Positions 18,063 to 26,900 of a stretch of 64,000 nucleotides of DNA are shown here, in pieces (the first letter of the stretch is position 1; every line of letters begins with the position of its first letter). The notes below the pieces were generated by a model. That model was given only the letters and a program-made list of their open reading frames with translations, was not told where the DNA came from and did not search any database. The stretch is from Parahaliea aestuarii (GTDB lineage: Bacteria > Pseudomonadota > Gammaproteobacteria > Pseudomonadales > Halieaceae): contig NZ_VRYZ01000007.1 in NCBI RefSeq assembly GCF_008064635.1, forward strand, positions 1 to 64,000, in the 5' to 3' direction. A program made the position numbers and the translations under genes.

Positions 18063-19886
18063 CTACATGGGGGCGCCGCCATCCAGTACCAATTCCACAC
18101 GACGGTTGCTGGCACGGCCCTCGGCAGTGGTGTTGTCCGCTATGGGGCGGGTTTCACCGTAGCCGATGGCAGTGATCTGCTCCGGATTCACACCGTGTTT
18201 GTCGATCATCATCTGGCGCACCGCATTGGCGCGGCGGTCCGAGAGCCACTGGTTGTAGGCATCGTCGCCACTGCTGTCGGCGTGACCTTCCACACTGGCC
18301 ACCACGCCGGGGTTCTGCGCCAGGAAGGTAGCAGCTCTCGAGATTTCCGTGTCGAAATCGTGGGTGATGATGGATGAGTTGTGGGCAAACTGCACCGCCA
18401 GTTCCACCGCCACTTTGCCTTCGCCGGCATCGCGATAGCGGGCGTTGCCTGCGGTGAGGCTGGCAAACAGGGCTTCCTTGTCAATTTCAACCGGCGGCGG
18501 CGGCTCCGGCGGGCACAGGGCCTGGCCGTTCTCGTCGTCCGCATCGCGGGACAGGTTCAGTCCCAGGCTGGCAATTTCCTCGGCATTGATGCCCTGCATG
18601 TCCAGTGCGGCCAGCAGCAGGCCCATATTGGCCAGGGTGCGAGCCTGGGCAGCGGCGAGGTCGGTGCGGGCGCTGATGTAGGCACGCTGGGTGTCAAAGT
18701 ACTCGTTCTGGGAATCCAGCAGATCCAGCAGTGTGCGCTGGCCGAGATCGAACTGATCCTGGTAGGCGCGGCGGGTCTTGTCCTGGGCCAGTTGGTTGCG
18801 TTCCAGGTACACCACCTGCTGTTCCAGCGCCTGGATGTCGTTGAAAGCGATCATGGTGTTCTGGCGTACATTCAGGCAGGCCTGCTTGCGCTGTTCAATC
18901 GCCGAGTTGTAGCGATTGTAGAACTCTCGCTTGCGCGCGCTGTCGGAGCCGCCGCGAAACAGGTTGTAGCTGGCCACCAGTTCAACCGCTTCCAGATCGT
19001 AGCGACCTTCCAGGCCGTCGGTGTCGTGCTCGATCTCGTTGCGGTAGCGCAGATCCACCCGCGGCATAAAGGGCGCATTGGTGGCATTCATCGCCGCCTG
19101 GGCGGCGCGCAGGTTTTCGATCGCCGCATCGATTTCCGGGCTCCGCTCATAGGCGAGGTCCAGCGCGGCGGAGCGCAGCTCGGGAATCTGGCCGGCGGGC
19201 ATGGCGGGAATGTCCAGTTCATCGGCCGGCAGATCACCAATCACTCGCTGGAAGCGAGCCTGCACATCGTGCAGGTTGGTCATCTCGGTCAGCAGATTGG
19301 ATTCGGCCAGCGCCACACGTGCCGCAGCCTGCTCCAGGTCCACCCCCTGGCTGACACCGCCGCCGGTACGCTCGGCGATCTTGTCATAGACCTCCCGATG
19401 GACGATGTAGTTGTCCTCGGCAAACTTCACCAGATTCTGGAAGCGTGCAGTGTCCAGGTAAGCCTGGGTGGCCTCCAGGGCAATTTCCTGTGACGTGCGC
19501 TGCAGGGTGTAATACTGGGACAGCTTCTCGTAACCCAGCCGGCGCACATCCTCCCGGGTGGCGAAACCGTCGAACAGCATCTGGGTGATACTGAAGCGGG
19601 TGGCGTCGCGGGAGTAGTCGTCGAAATCGATCAGGGGAGTTTCCCGATCTTCACGGCCTATATCCGCGTTGATATCTACACTCGGATAATAGCCGCCCTC
19701 GGCAGCACGCTGCGCTTCGCGGCTTGCTTCAAAGTCGTACCAGTTGGCGACCACACGCGGGTTGGTGGTTACCGCCTGCTTGACCGCTTCCTCAAAACTT
19801 GCAATTGGTTCCGCCTGTGCCGTCAAACCCGCTGTTCCCAGCACAACGGCTACCGCCCCTACCAATATCTTGCGATGACCTTTCAT
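18063..19886 (-). CDS. TolC-type outer-membrane exporter fused to an OmpA peptidoglycan-binding domain (LapE/AggA-like)
   Basis: A 607-aa protein. After the signal peptide (MKGHRKILVGAVAVVLG, cleaved near AQAEP) residues 30-445 form a TolC/AggA outer-membrane efflux domain: SFEEAVKQAVTTNPRVVANW, a mid-domain repeat with YERSPEIDAAIENLRAAQAA, and LGQRTLLDLLDSQNEYFD. After an acidic and proline linker (LCPPEPPPPVEIDKEA) comes a C-terminal OmpA domain with VEGHADSSGDD, NQWLSDRRANAVRQM and GRASNRRVEL, including the aspartate and arginine that hold diaminopimelate. It probably exports the LapA-like adhesin with LapB and LapC. ATG 19886 has GGGAAG upstream; the reading frame continues upstream to 20018 but those residues are not signal-like. 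It is divergent from lapG. Confidence 0.9.
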   Translation of the reverse strand: MKGHRKILVGAVAVVLGTAGLTAQAEPIASFEEAVKQAVTTNPRVVANWYDFEASREAQRAAEGGYYPSVDINADIGREDRETPLIDFDDYSRDATRFSITQMLFDGFATREDVRRLGYEKLSQYYTLQRTSQEIALEATQAYLDTARFQNLVKFAEDNYIVHREVYDKIAERTGGGVSQGVDLEQAAARVALAESNLLTEMTNLHDVQARFQRVIGDLPADELDIPAMPAGQIPELRSAALDLAYERSPEIDAAIENLRAAQAAMNATNAPFMPRVDLRYRNEIEHDTDGLEGRYDLEAVELVASYNLFRGGSDSARKREFYNRYNSAIEQRKQACLNVRQNTMIAFNDIQALEQQVVYLERNQLAQDKTRRAYQDQFDLGQRTLLDLLDSQNEYFDTQRAYISARTDLAAAQARTLANMGLLLAALDMQGINAEEIASLGLNLSRDADDENGQALCPPEPPPPVEIDKEALFASLTAGNARYRDAGEGKVAVELAVQFAHNSSIITHDFDTEISRAATFLAQNPGVVASVEGHADSSGDDAYNQWLSDRRANAVRQMMIDKHGVNPEQITAIGYGETRPIADNTTAEGRASNRRVELVLDGGAPM

Positions 19887-20003
19887 GGGTGTCTTCCCTG
19901 TTCCTGGATGCATATTTTTGTTTTGCAGCGTCCTGCCGCAAAAGAGTATTCCTCGCCGGAGGATAAGCGATTCCCTGTAAATCGCTATCAAATTGCAGAG
20001 AGA

Positions 20004-20019
20004 TATGAAGTAGATCACA
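20004..20019. promoter_or_regulatory. Possible CRP/Vfr-type site between the exporter gene and lapG
   Basis: TATGA-N6-TCACA matches the CRP consensus TGTGA-N6-TCACA at nine of ten core positions, inside the divergent control region (19887-20097). It is A/T-rich around the site. No -10 or -35 stands out nearby. This is a pattern match only. Confidence 0.4.
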
Positions 20020-20097
20020 AATATTCACGTCTTTTCGACCCAGGCGGGCCAAATTACCCAAACTTCAATCTTTCACTACACTAAACTAGCGCCACCC

Positions 20098-20838
20098 ATG
20101 GCCCCGGCCGCGGACAGATTATTGTTTTTACCAGTTGAGGCAGACCACATCACGCACCGGGTTTCAAAGCGACAGCCAATACGCTGGATCCACCTCGGCA
20201 TCCTGGCGCTGGTCTGTTCTGCCCTGTCTGTGGTGGCCCAGGTCAACCTGGACCGGATGCAGCAACTGGCGACGAGCCGCTATGGCGCCAACACCGCCAA
20301 TACCGTAGCCGAGTGGCGCGAGCTTATTGATGCAATTGCCACGCTGCCCGACGACAAGAAGGTGGAAAAGGTCAACGCATTTTTCAACCGGCGAGTCCGC
20401 TGGCAGCAGGATATCGATATCTGGGGGCAGGACGACTACTGGGCGACACCACTGGAAACCATGGCCAGACGTACCGGTGACTGCGAGGACTTCAGCATCG
20501 CCAAGTACATGACGCTACTGCTCGCCGGCACCCCCATCGACAAGCTGCGCATTACCTACGTCAAAGCCCAGATGGGGGGCAACCTCAGCAACCGCTACGA
20601 GGCACATATGGTACTGGCCTATTACCCGACACCCTCTGCCGACCCGCTGATCCTGGACAACATGGTCGATATGGTGCGGCCGGCATCGAAGCGCCCCGAC
20701 CTCAAGCCGGTTTTCGGCTTCAACAGCAAAGGCCTGTGGGTGGGCGGCGCGGCGGCTCCCGCCACCAAGGACCCGGGGGCAAAACTTTCAAGATGGCGCG
20801 ATCTGCTGCAGCGGATGAGTGCCGACGGTCTGGGATAG
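20098..20838 (+). CDS. lapG: LapG-like periplasmic cysteine protease (releases LapA-type adhesin)
   Basis: A 246-aa bacterial transglutaminase-like cysteine proteinase (DUF920). The Cys-His-Asp triad is visible: C129 in RTGDCEDFSIAKYM, H170 in YEAHMVLAYY and D187 in LILDNM. E130 and D131 next to the cysteine correspond to the calcium-binding residues of LapG. A hydrophobic segment (WIHLGILALVCSALSVVAQ, about 30-48) serves as signal peptide or anchor, with an unusually long 29-residue stretch before it; the true start may be further in, since no good ribosome site precedes 20098. LapG cleaves the N-terminal retention module of LapA when c-di-GMP is low. lapD follows after 24 bases. Confidence 0.9.
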   Translation: MAPAADRLLFLPVEADHITHRVSKRQPIRWIHLGILALVCSALSVVAQVNLDRMQQLATSRYGANTANTVAEWRELIDAIATLPDDKKVEKVNAFFNRRVRWQQDIDIWGQDDYWATPLETMARRTGDCEDFSIAKYMTLLLAGTPIDKLRITYVKAQMGGNLSNRYEAHMVLAYYPTPSADPLILDNMVDMVRPASKRPDLKPVFGFNSKGLWVGGAAAPATKDPGAKLSRWRDLLQRMSADGLG

Positions 20839-20862
20839 GCCCAGTCAGCAAACGGAGCAACT

Positions 20863-22785
20863 ATGTCACTCTTCAAACAACTCTGGCTGGCAATCATCTT
20901 CCTGTTGATTCTGGTATTCGGCGGCAGCTTTGTGGTGAACAGCCTGTCGGCCAAGCGCTACCTGGAGCAGCAGCTCTACATGAAGAACTCGGACAACGCG
21001 ACCGCGCTGGCGCTCTCGCTTACCCAGCAGGATGCCGACCCGGTACTGCTGGAATTGACCCTGTCGGCGCAATTCGACACCGGCCACTACGAAATGATCG
21101 AGCTTATCTCCCCCGAGGGAGACGTCATCATCCGGCGCGAAGACAAACAGACCATCACCGATGCCCCCGGCTGGTTCATCAAGCTCCTGCCCATCGAGGT
21201 GGAGGCGGGTCGCGCCGACGTGCAGAAAGGCTGGCAACAGGTAGGCACCCTGACCCTGCGCAGCCACTCCCGCTTCGCCTACCGCGAATTGTGGCAGAGC
21301 ACCGAGAAACTGGCTCTGGTCTTCCTGGTAGCGATGATCGTCGCCGGCCTGCTCGGCAACTACCTGCTGCGCATCATCCTGCGCCCGCTGGATGACGTTG
21401 TCACCCAGGCCGAAGCCATTGGCGAGCGGCGCTTCATTACCACTGACGAACCCTACACACTGGAGTTTCGCAAGGTCGTTGCGGCGATGAACAACCTTTC
21501 TGTGCGTATCCAGAAAGTGCTCACAGAGGAAGCCCGCCGGCTGGAAAAATGGCAGCGCCAGGCGCATGTGGACAAGGTGACCGGCCTGACCAACCGCGAG
21601 CCCTTTATGCAAACCCTGGAAGCGGCACTGGAGAGCGACGACGTCAACGCCACCGGCACCCTTTCACTGTTGCGCATCAGCGGCCTGGCCCAGATGAACC
21701 AGATTTACGGGCGCCGCACCATCGACGGACTGCTCGGCGATATCGGCAAGGCCCTCAATGGCATCGTCGCTACCCACAGCCGCTGGGCGGCCTCGCGCCT
21801 CAACGGTTCAGATTTCGCGCTGTTGGCGCCCCGCTCCACCGAACCCGAGAAAGTCGCCCGCAACGTGCAGGAGGCCATCAACGACGTCTTCCGCCATCGC
21901 AGCATGGACAGCGATGTCAAACTACCGGTGGCTACCACGGTGTATGTCCACGGCGAGACCATCGGCGAACTGATGACACGACTGGACGGCGCCCTGCTGG
22001 CCACCGAAAAGCAGCGCGAATCAGGTATCAGCGTCGCCTACAAGGGCGACATGCAGATGCTGCCCATGCGCGAGCAGATGGCCCACTGGCGCGGCATTTT
22101 CGAACGCGCGCTGCAGGAGGATAAATTTACCCTGGCCACCTTCCCGGTTCTCGACCTGAGGAAAAACCTGATCCACTTCGAGTGCCCGGTACGACTGGAG
22201 TGGGAGGGAGAAACCCTGTCCGCCGGCGCCTTCCTGCCGTGGATCAACCGGCTGGAGATGTCCAGCGTACTGGACCAGCATGTCATCGACCTCGCCCTGC
22301 GCATGATCTCGGTGCGCAACAAGCCGATCTGCATCAACCTGTCGGTGGCAGCCGTGGTCGAGCCCGGCTTCCCCATGTGGATGAGCGAACGCCTGTCCCC
22401 GCACCCGGAAGCCGCCAAGCTGCTGTGGATGGAAGTACCCGAAGCCATGGCCTTCCGCCACCTCGACAACTTCAAACGCCTGTGCCAGCGCGCCAAGGCC
22501 TATGGCAGCAAGATGGGTATCGAGCACGTGGGGCACCAGCTTTCGGATATCGGGCAACTGCACGACGTGGGCCTGGACTACCTGAAAGTGGACGCGTCCT
22601 TCGTCCGCGACGTGGATACCAATGTCGCCAACCAGACCCTGCTGCGCACCCTGTGTACTGTCGGCCATTCAGTGGGCGTGAAAGTGATCGCCGAGGGTGT
22701 GCGCAGCGAAGCGGAACGGGACATGCTGCAGGAACTGGGCATCGATGGAATTACCGGGCCGGTAGTCACCATCGAGGAAAACTGA
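20863..22785 (+). CDS. lapD: LapD-like c-di-GMP receptor (degenerate GGDEF-EAL) that sequesters LapG
   Basis: A 640-aa inner-membrane protein: N-terminal helix (about 7-27), periplasmic LapD/MoxY-type sensor (30-145), second helix (about 148-170), HAMP (172-225), then GGDEF (230-385) and EAL (405-640) domains. Both enzymatic signatures are lost: the GGDEF position reads NGSDF, EAL reads ECPVR, and the DDFGTG metal site reads EHVGHQ, while LKVDAS, INLSV and AEGVR persist. That pattern fits a binding, not catalytic, protein. In the known system c-di-GMP-bound LapD holds LapG at its periplasmic domain so that the adhesin is kept. CGGAG precedes the ATG. Confidence 0.92.
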   Translation: MSLFKQLWLAIIFLLILVFGGSFVVNSLSAKRYLEQQLYMKNSDNATALALSLTQQDADPVLLELTLSAQFDTGHYEMIELISPEGDVIIRREDKQTITDAPGWFIKLLPIEVEAGRADVQKGWQQVGTLTLRSHSRFAYRELWQSTEKLALVFLVAMIVAGLLGNYLLRIILRPLDDVVTQAEAIGERRFITTDEPYTLEFRKVVAAMNNLSVRIQKVLTEEARRLEKWQRQAHVDKVTGLTNREPFMQTLEAALESDDVNATGTLSLLRISGLAQMNQIYGRRTIDGLLGDIGKALNGIVATHSRWAASRLNGSDFALLAPRSTEPEKVARNVQEAINDVFRHRSMDSDVKLPVATTVYVHGETIGELMTRLDGALLATEKQRESGISVAYKGDMQMLPMREQMAHWRGIFERALQEDKFTLATFPVLDLRKNLIHFECPVRLEWEGETLSAGAFLPWINRLEMSSVLDQHVIDLALRMISVRNKPICINLSVAAVVEPGFPMWMSERLSPHPEAAKLLWMEVPEAMAFRHLDNFKRLCQRAKAYGSKMGIEHVGHQLSDIGQLHDVGLDYLKVDASFVRDVDTNVANQTLLRTLCTVGHSVGVKVIAEGVRSEAERDMLQELGIDGITGPVVTIEEN

Positions 22786-22823
22786 TCAGCTTCCGCCAGA
22801 ATCCCTGCCGGCGGTTAAGGCGC

Positions 22824-23138
22824 TCAGTCGTCGCCCAGTAAATCCAGGTCGTTGCGCAGGTCGCTGCGCAGTGACTGGCGGCGAAGCACTTTCTCCTGGG
22901 CTGACTCGGGAAGTTCGGTGAAGAGGATGACGCCTTTCTGGACCAGCAGTTCGACCAGGTCCTCCAGCACACGGACCATATCCAGATCCGAGGCAGACAA
23001 ATGATCTATCATGCCGGCACTTTTCGCGATGAATACCCGCAACTCTGCATCGTCACTGGCAATCCACTCGTACCCTTCCAGCAAGTCATTGCTCAGGGCA
23101 GAAATCTGTCCGGCGCGGGTTCTCAGGACGTAAGGCAA
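22824..23138 (-). CDS. Small conserved-type cytoplasmic protein of unknown function
   Basis: A 104-aa acidic, mostly helical protein. It starts MPYVLRTRAGQISALS, which resembles proteins annotated as 'tryptophan synthase subunit beta-like' in Pseudomonas; that label is only a database name and does not imply an enzyme. It has no signal peptide or cysteine. The start codon is TTG (23138), with GGGAG ten bases upstream. It lies downstream of the pilin operon on the same strand with a 26-base gap, and converges with lapD. Confidence 0.65.
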   Translation of the reverse strand: MPYVLRTRAGQISALSNDLLEGYEWIASDDAELRVFIAKSAGMIDHLSASDLDMVRVLEDLVELLVQKGVILFTELPESAQEKVLRRQSLRSDLRNDLDLLGDD

Positions 23139-23164
23139 GATGGTTGTTCTCCCGGTGGGTAAGC

Positions 23165-23479
23165 TTACTGCGCCAAACGTTCAGTGTAGCGCTGGAACTC
23201 AGAGTCTTTGAAGTACGTGGAGTGACCTGCTTCTATGCACTCCTTGATTGCCTTGACGGGTGCTTCCAGCCCCTCTCTGTCTTCAACACTCGCGGACTTT
23301 GCCAGACGTTTCGCATCTTCCAGCGAATGCGCCTGAATTTCGAGATACGCATCGCTGCCGGTTTCAGACACCAGCTGGCACTTGTATGAGTGGCGCGGTA
23401 TCTCCTTGACGGCAGCGGCTTCAAATGCCACCAGAAGAAGCCCGACAATCACCGACAGACGCATCACATGTCCTGACAT
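23165..23479 (-). CDS. Small exported protein at the end of the minor pilin operon
   Basis: A 104-aa protein with a signal peptide (MSGHVMRLSVIVGLLLVAFE, cleaved near AAAVKE). The mature part has two cysteines (YKCQLV and KECIEAG) that could pair, and a helix with AHSLEDAKRLAKSASVEDREG. AGGAG lies seven bases before the ATG at 23479, only 13 bases after pilE ends, so it is very likely cotranscribed with the pilin genes. The position recalls PilY2, the small protein near pilE in Pseudomonas, but I see no sequence basis to call it that. Function unknown. Confidence 0.72.
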   Translation of the reverse strand: MSGHVMRLSVIVGLLLVAFEAAAVKEIPRHSYKCQLVSETGSDAYLEIQAHSLEDAKRLAKSASVEDREGLEAPVKAIKECIEAGHSTYFKDSEFQRYTERLAQ

Positions 23480-23492
23480 ATCCAATCTCCTG

Positions 23493-23957
23493 TTACCAGC
23501 ATTCCTGCTGGCGGGTACCCGTTGCGGTCTTTCTACCGCTGGAGTCCAGGCGCAGTATACCGCAGCGGCTATCGTTTGCCTGTGCACCACCGGCTATCGG
23601 CGTTGCTGAGACAATGTAACAAGTGGCGATAGTCCCTCCCGTACAGGGCGCCGCATCAACTGAATAATGACCTTCTTCCGAAACCATTGGGTCTACTTGA
23701 AACCCGAGCTCCCTCATATCCGTGGTGTAGGTATTCTGGTCAAGCAGAAACTGCTCTTGCCGGTTGGCCACATCAAATAACGCGGACATGCCATCGCTGC
23801 GCCGGCCTTTGATCAGGCTGTTCTGGTAGGCGGGCAGAGCTACCGCCATCAAAATACCAACAATAACAACAGCGATCATCACCTCAATCAGGGTAAATCC
23901 GGAATACCTGCCCGGCAAGGCTGTCCCTGAGCGGAATGCGGTCACAGCTGTATTCAC
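23493..23957 (-). CDS. pilE: PilE-like minor type IV pilin
   Basis: A 154-aa prepilin. The class III signal is RYSG/FTLIEVMIAVVIVGIL, with glutamate at position 5 of the mature protein, cut and N-methylated by PilD. The globular part carries RQEQFLLDQNTYTTDMRELGF, typical of PilE minor pilins, and cysteines in CTGG, CYIV, CGIL and the C-terminal ECW, which may make the usual disulfide-bonded loops. Start is GTG at 23957, overlapping the pilY1 stop (TAGTG). Last pilin gene of the operon. Confidence 0.9.
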   Translation of the reverse strand: MNTAVTAFRSGTALPGRYSGFTLIEVMIAVVIVGILMAVALPAYQNSLIKGRRSDGMSALFDVANRQEQFLLDQNTYTTDMRELGFQVDPMVSEEGHYSVDAAPCTGGTIATCYIVSATPIAGGAQANDSRCGILRLDSSGRKTATGTRQQECW

Positions 23958-26900
23958 TAGAACTCCTCCTGGAACCAGTAATTACCGTACGGAGCGGGCA
24001 GTGTAGCGTCGACATCACATACGCCGCCTACACAATTGCCGCCGTCGCCGTCGCCGTCGCCGTCGTCATCATCAATATCACCGGGCGGCGTACCGGGGGG
24101 CAGTAGCATCCTGACTTTGCCATCCGAACCAAAATGCACCGACGGAGTGTCTGGAATCACGCCTCCCAGCGCGAGAGTACTACGGGCGCCATCATATAGA
24201 TCAATGACATACATCATACCGTTACCGGATTGAGGCTCGCATACATTGATATCACTCAACAGATTCGACGGTGTAAAGGTGGCCGCAAACACTTTGCCAT
24301 TGATAGTCAGCGTCTTGGCCAGACTTTTCTCACCCGCACCCTGCAGGTTCAAATACCAGCCCGCGGCCCCCTGCAGGGCAGTTTCGGCATCCAGGCGTTC
24401 CTGTTCATCATCGGATTGCAGCAGGCCACTGGTTATGTTGAATAGGTCGCCATCGGAGACCGGCAGGCTGCACCGGAAATCCGTCAGCTCCTCATCTTCA
24501 CACGCAGAGATAGAGGGGCGTGTAGTGGTATACAAATTCACGGCATAGTCACGGAAGAGGTACAAACGGTCCTGAACATCAGTGGAGACCGGGTTGGTGC
24601 GATCGCCACTTCCAATAATCACCGCATCAACTGGCACACCGTCAATTCGGACTTTAACTACATCAGGCGCATTGAAGAACCGCCGATCTTCCGATGCCAG
24701 CCCCGGATTAAAATCAGCCAAACGGGTCACATACCAGGAATCCTGAGCGGAATCCGGCAGGCTGTTTCCGGCAAGATCCACCCGCCACAAATTACCCCCG
24801 GTATCCCCGAAATAAATACGATCCGTCAGTTCGTCCGCGTTACTGTCTATTACCGTCACCTCCGCCGGAACTGAGTGTAGTAGGCCTGGCTCAACCATAT
24901 GCGTTGCCGTGTTTGTACCTCCTGGGGACACGCTCCATATGAGACTTCCCGTCTCGGCGTCTACGATAAACAGGCCGCGGCCGCGGGTATCTACACGTCC
25001 AACTCCATCACTATCCTTATTGGTGTCATAACCTGCACCGAATATGAGAACCGGCTTTGAATTACCTGCGTCATCAACGTAGCCGGGTATCCGCGTCACC
25101 ACCGGCTGCGACCAGGACTGACCCAACTCGGAAAAGCCACCGACGTCCGGACCAATGCGCCACATGAATTGAGGCGAGTCGGGATTGGAGACATTCAGTG
25201 CATAGTATGACCGCCCACCCCGCCGCTGGCCGATAAAGAGCCACGCTTTGTCACCAGCGCCCGAGTCCAGTGTGCCGTCAGCATTCTGATCAACGGTATA
25301 CACAACGGGTGTCAGGTCCATGCCATAAATATTGTCGTTGCTGATACGATCTGCTTGCCTCGGCACCAATATGCCCGCCAGCTCCTTCGGGAAAAACGCC
25401 CAATCCTCCTGTCCGTTATCATCCCCAAACATATGGATAAAACCGGAGTTGGTACCGACAACGATGCGAAGGTCCGGATCACTGGCACTGAAACCAGTGC
25501 GAGCCCCATAGTTAATAATGGCCGGCTGGCTATGCAGGATATCGCCCAATGGCCACTTGCGGGTGTCATCTATACGGCCATCATCGTCGTCGTCGTAGGC
25601 ATCGTAACCCTGGGCCCAGGCGAGTATCCGGCCAAGCCCGGTCGAATTGGACACGTTGAAGCGCCGATACAGATCATCATTCGTGGCCACTCCCATCGCT
25701 GCGGGTGTCACATTTGCGCTATTGAACCGTTCCAGCGCCCCTGACGCACCGATGTTGGAGTAGATATTTCGCGTAGCCGGCGACCGGGCAGCCAGAAGCC
25801 CTCCAACCCCACCTTTATCCACAAAGCCACCATCCGCCTCTCCACTCCAGTAAGTCGTAGCAGAGTCTTTGATGTAACCGGTGGTGCTGTCAATCGCGTC
25901 ATAGCCACGGCTATCCACCAGAACGGCTTCGCCGTCCTGTATCCGCAATCGGAGCTTCTTGATATTGCCTATCCAGTCTACTGAGCTACTGGGCTTGAAC
26001 ATGGCATAGAACACCTCGTTGCGGCTCTGTGTCCTGGTAAATGTATCCACAGCGACAGCCGGTGAAGTAAACGTGGTATCTGTCGACAGGATGCCAACCA
26101 AAGCTCCCTGAAATGCTTCTGTCAGTTCCTGGGCATTATTTGCCAGATAGTACTTGCCCTTACCTTTCGCCGCGGCGTCCTTGAGCAAATCCTGGTCCTG
26201 GGTAAAGCCGATCGTGTAGGTAATGCCAAGCTGGTCACCATTGCTGTCGTCGCCGTCAAGGTCGGTCGTCGCCATATACTCCGCGAGTTCCGGCAAACAG
26301 TTCTTGGTGTTATCGCCGTCGGCATCCTGATACCGACTGCAGGTCTTGCCGGTCAATGTCTCTATGGCACTGTTTGCACCAGTATCACTCTGGGGGAAAC
26401 CATCGGTGAGAAAGATGACATAGGTATACGCACAATCCGTATTTGGCGAAATATAAGTGCCATTGCTCTCTGCCGACATATCCCGGCTAAGCACATCATA
26501 GGTGCCGCGGCTGTCACTACCGGATCTGGCGTCATCGCCATACACGACACCCAGCCCGGCAATGTAGCGATAGGCCTCGTACATGGACTCGCAGATAGGC
26601 GTACTGCCGGCATGGTCAATGCGATTGACCATGTCGATCAGGTTAGTACGGTCATCCGTGTCCATGTTCTGGATAATTCGCTGAACAATCCTTCCCCCTT
26701 CGTTGTAATTGAACTCCATCAGGCCAAAGTCAATGCCTGGATTGGTCCTGATTAATGAGGTCAGCACTTCCTGCGCAATCTCAAGGCGCGACTTGTCTTC
26801 CTCGAGGCTGTCGTCATAGTGGTAGTCAAGCCAATGGGAGGTATAGAAGGTGTAAGCCTGATTACCCCAGTCAACGCCATTATCAGGCTCGGGGCCGTAT

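Noticed and set aside
23479-23590. Longer N-terminus for the small exported protein
   Set aside because: The extension overlaps pilE and lacks a ribosome site, while ATG 23479 has AGGAG and a signal peptide.
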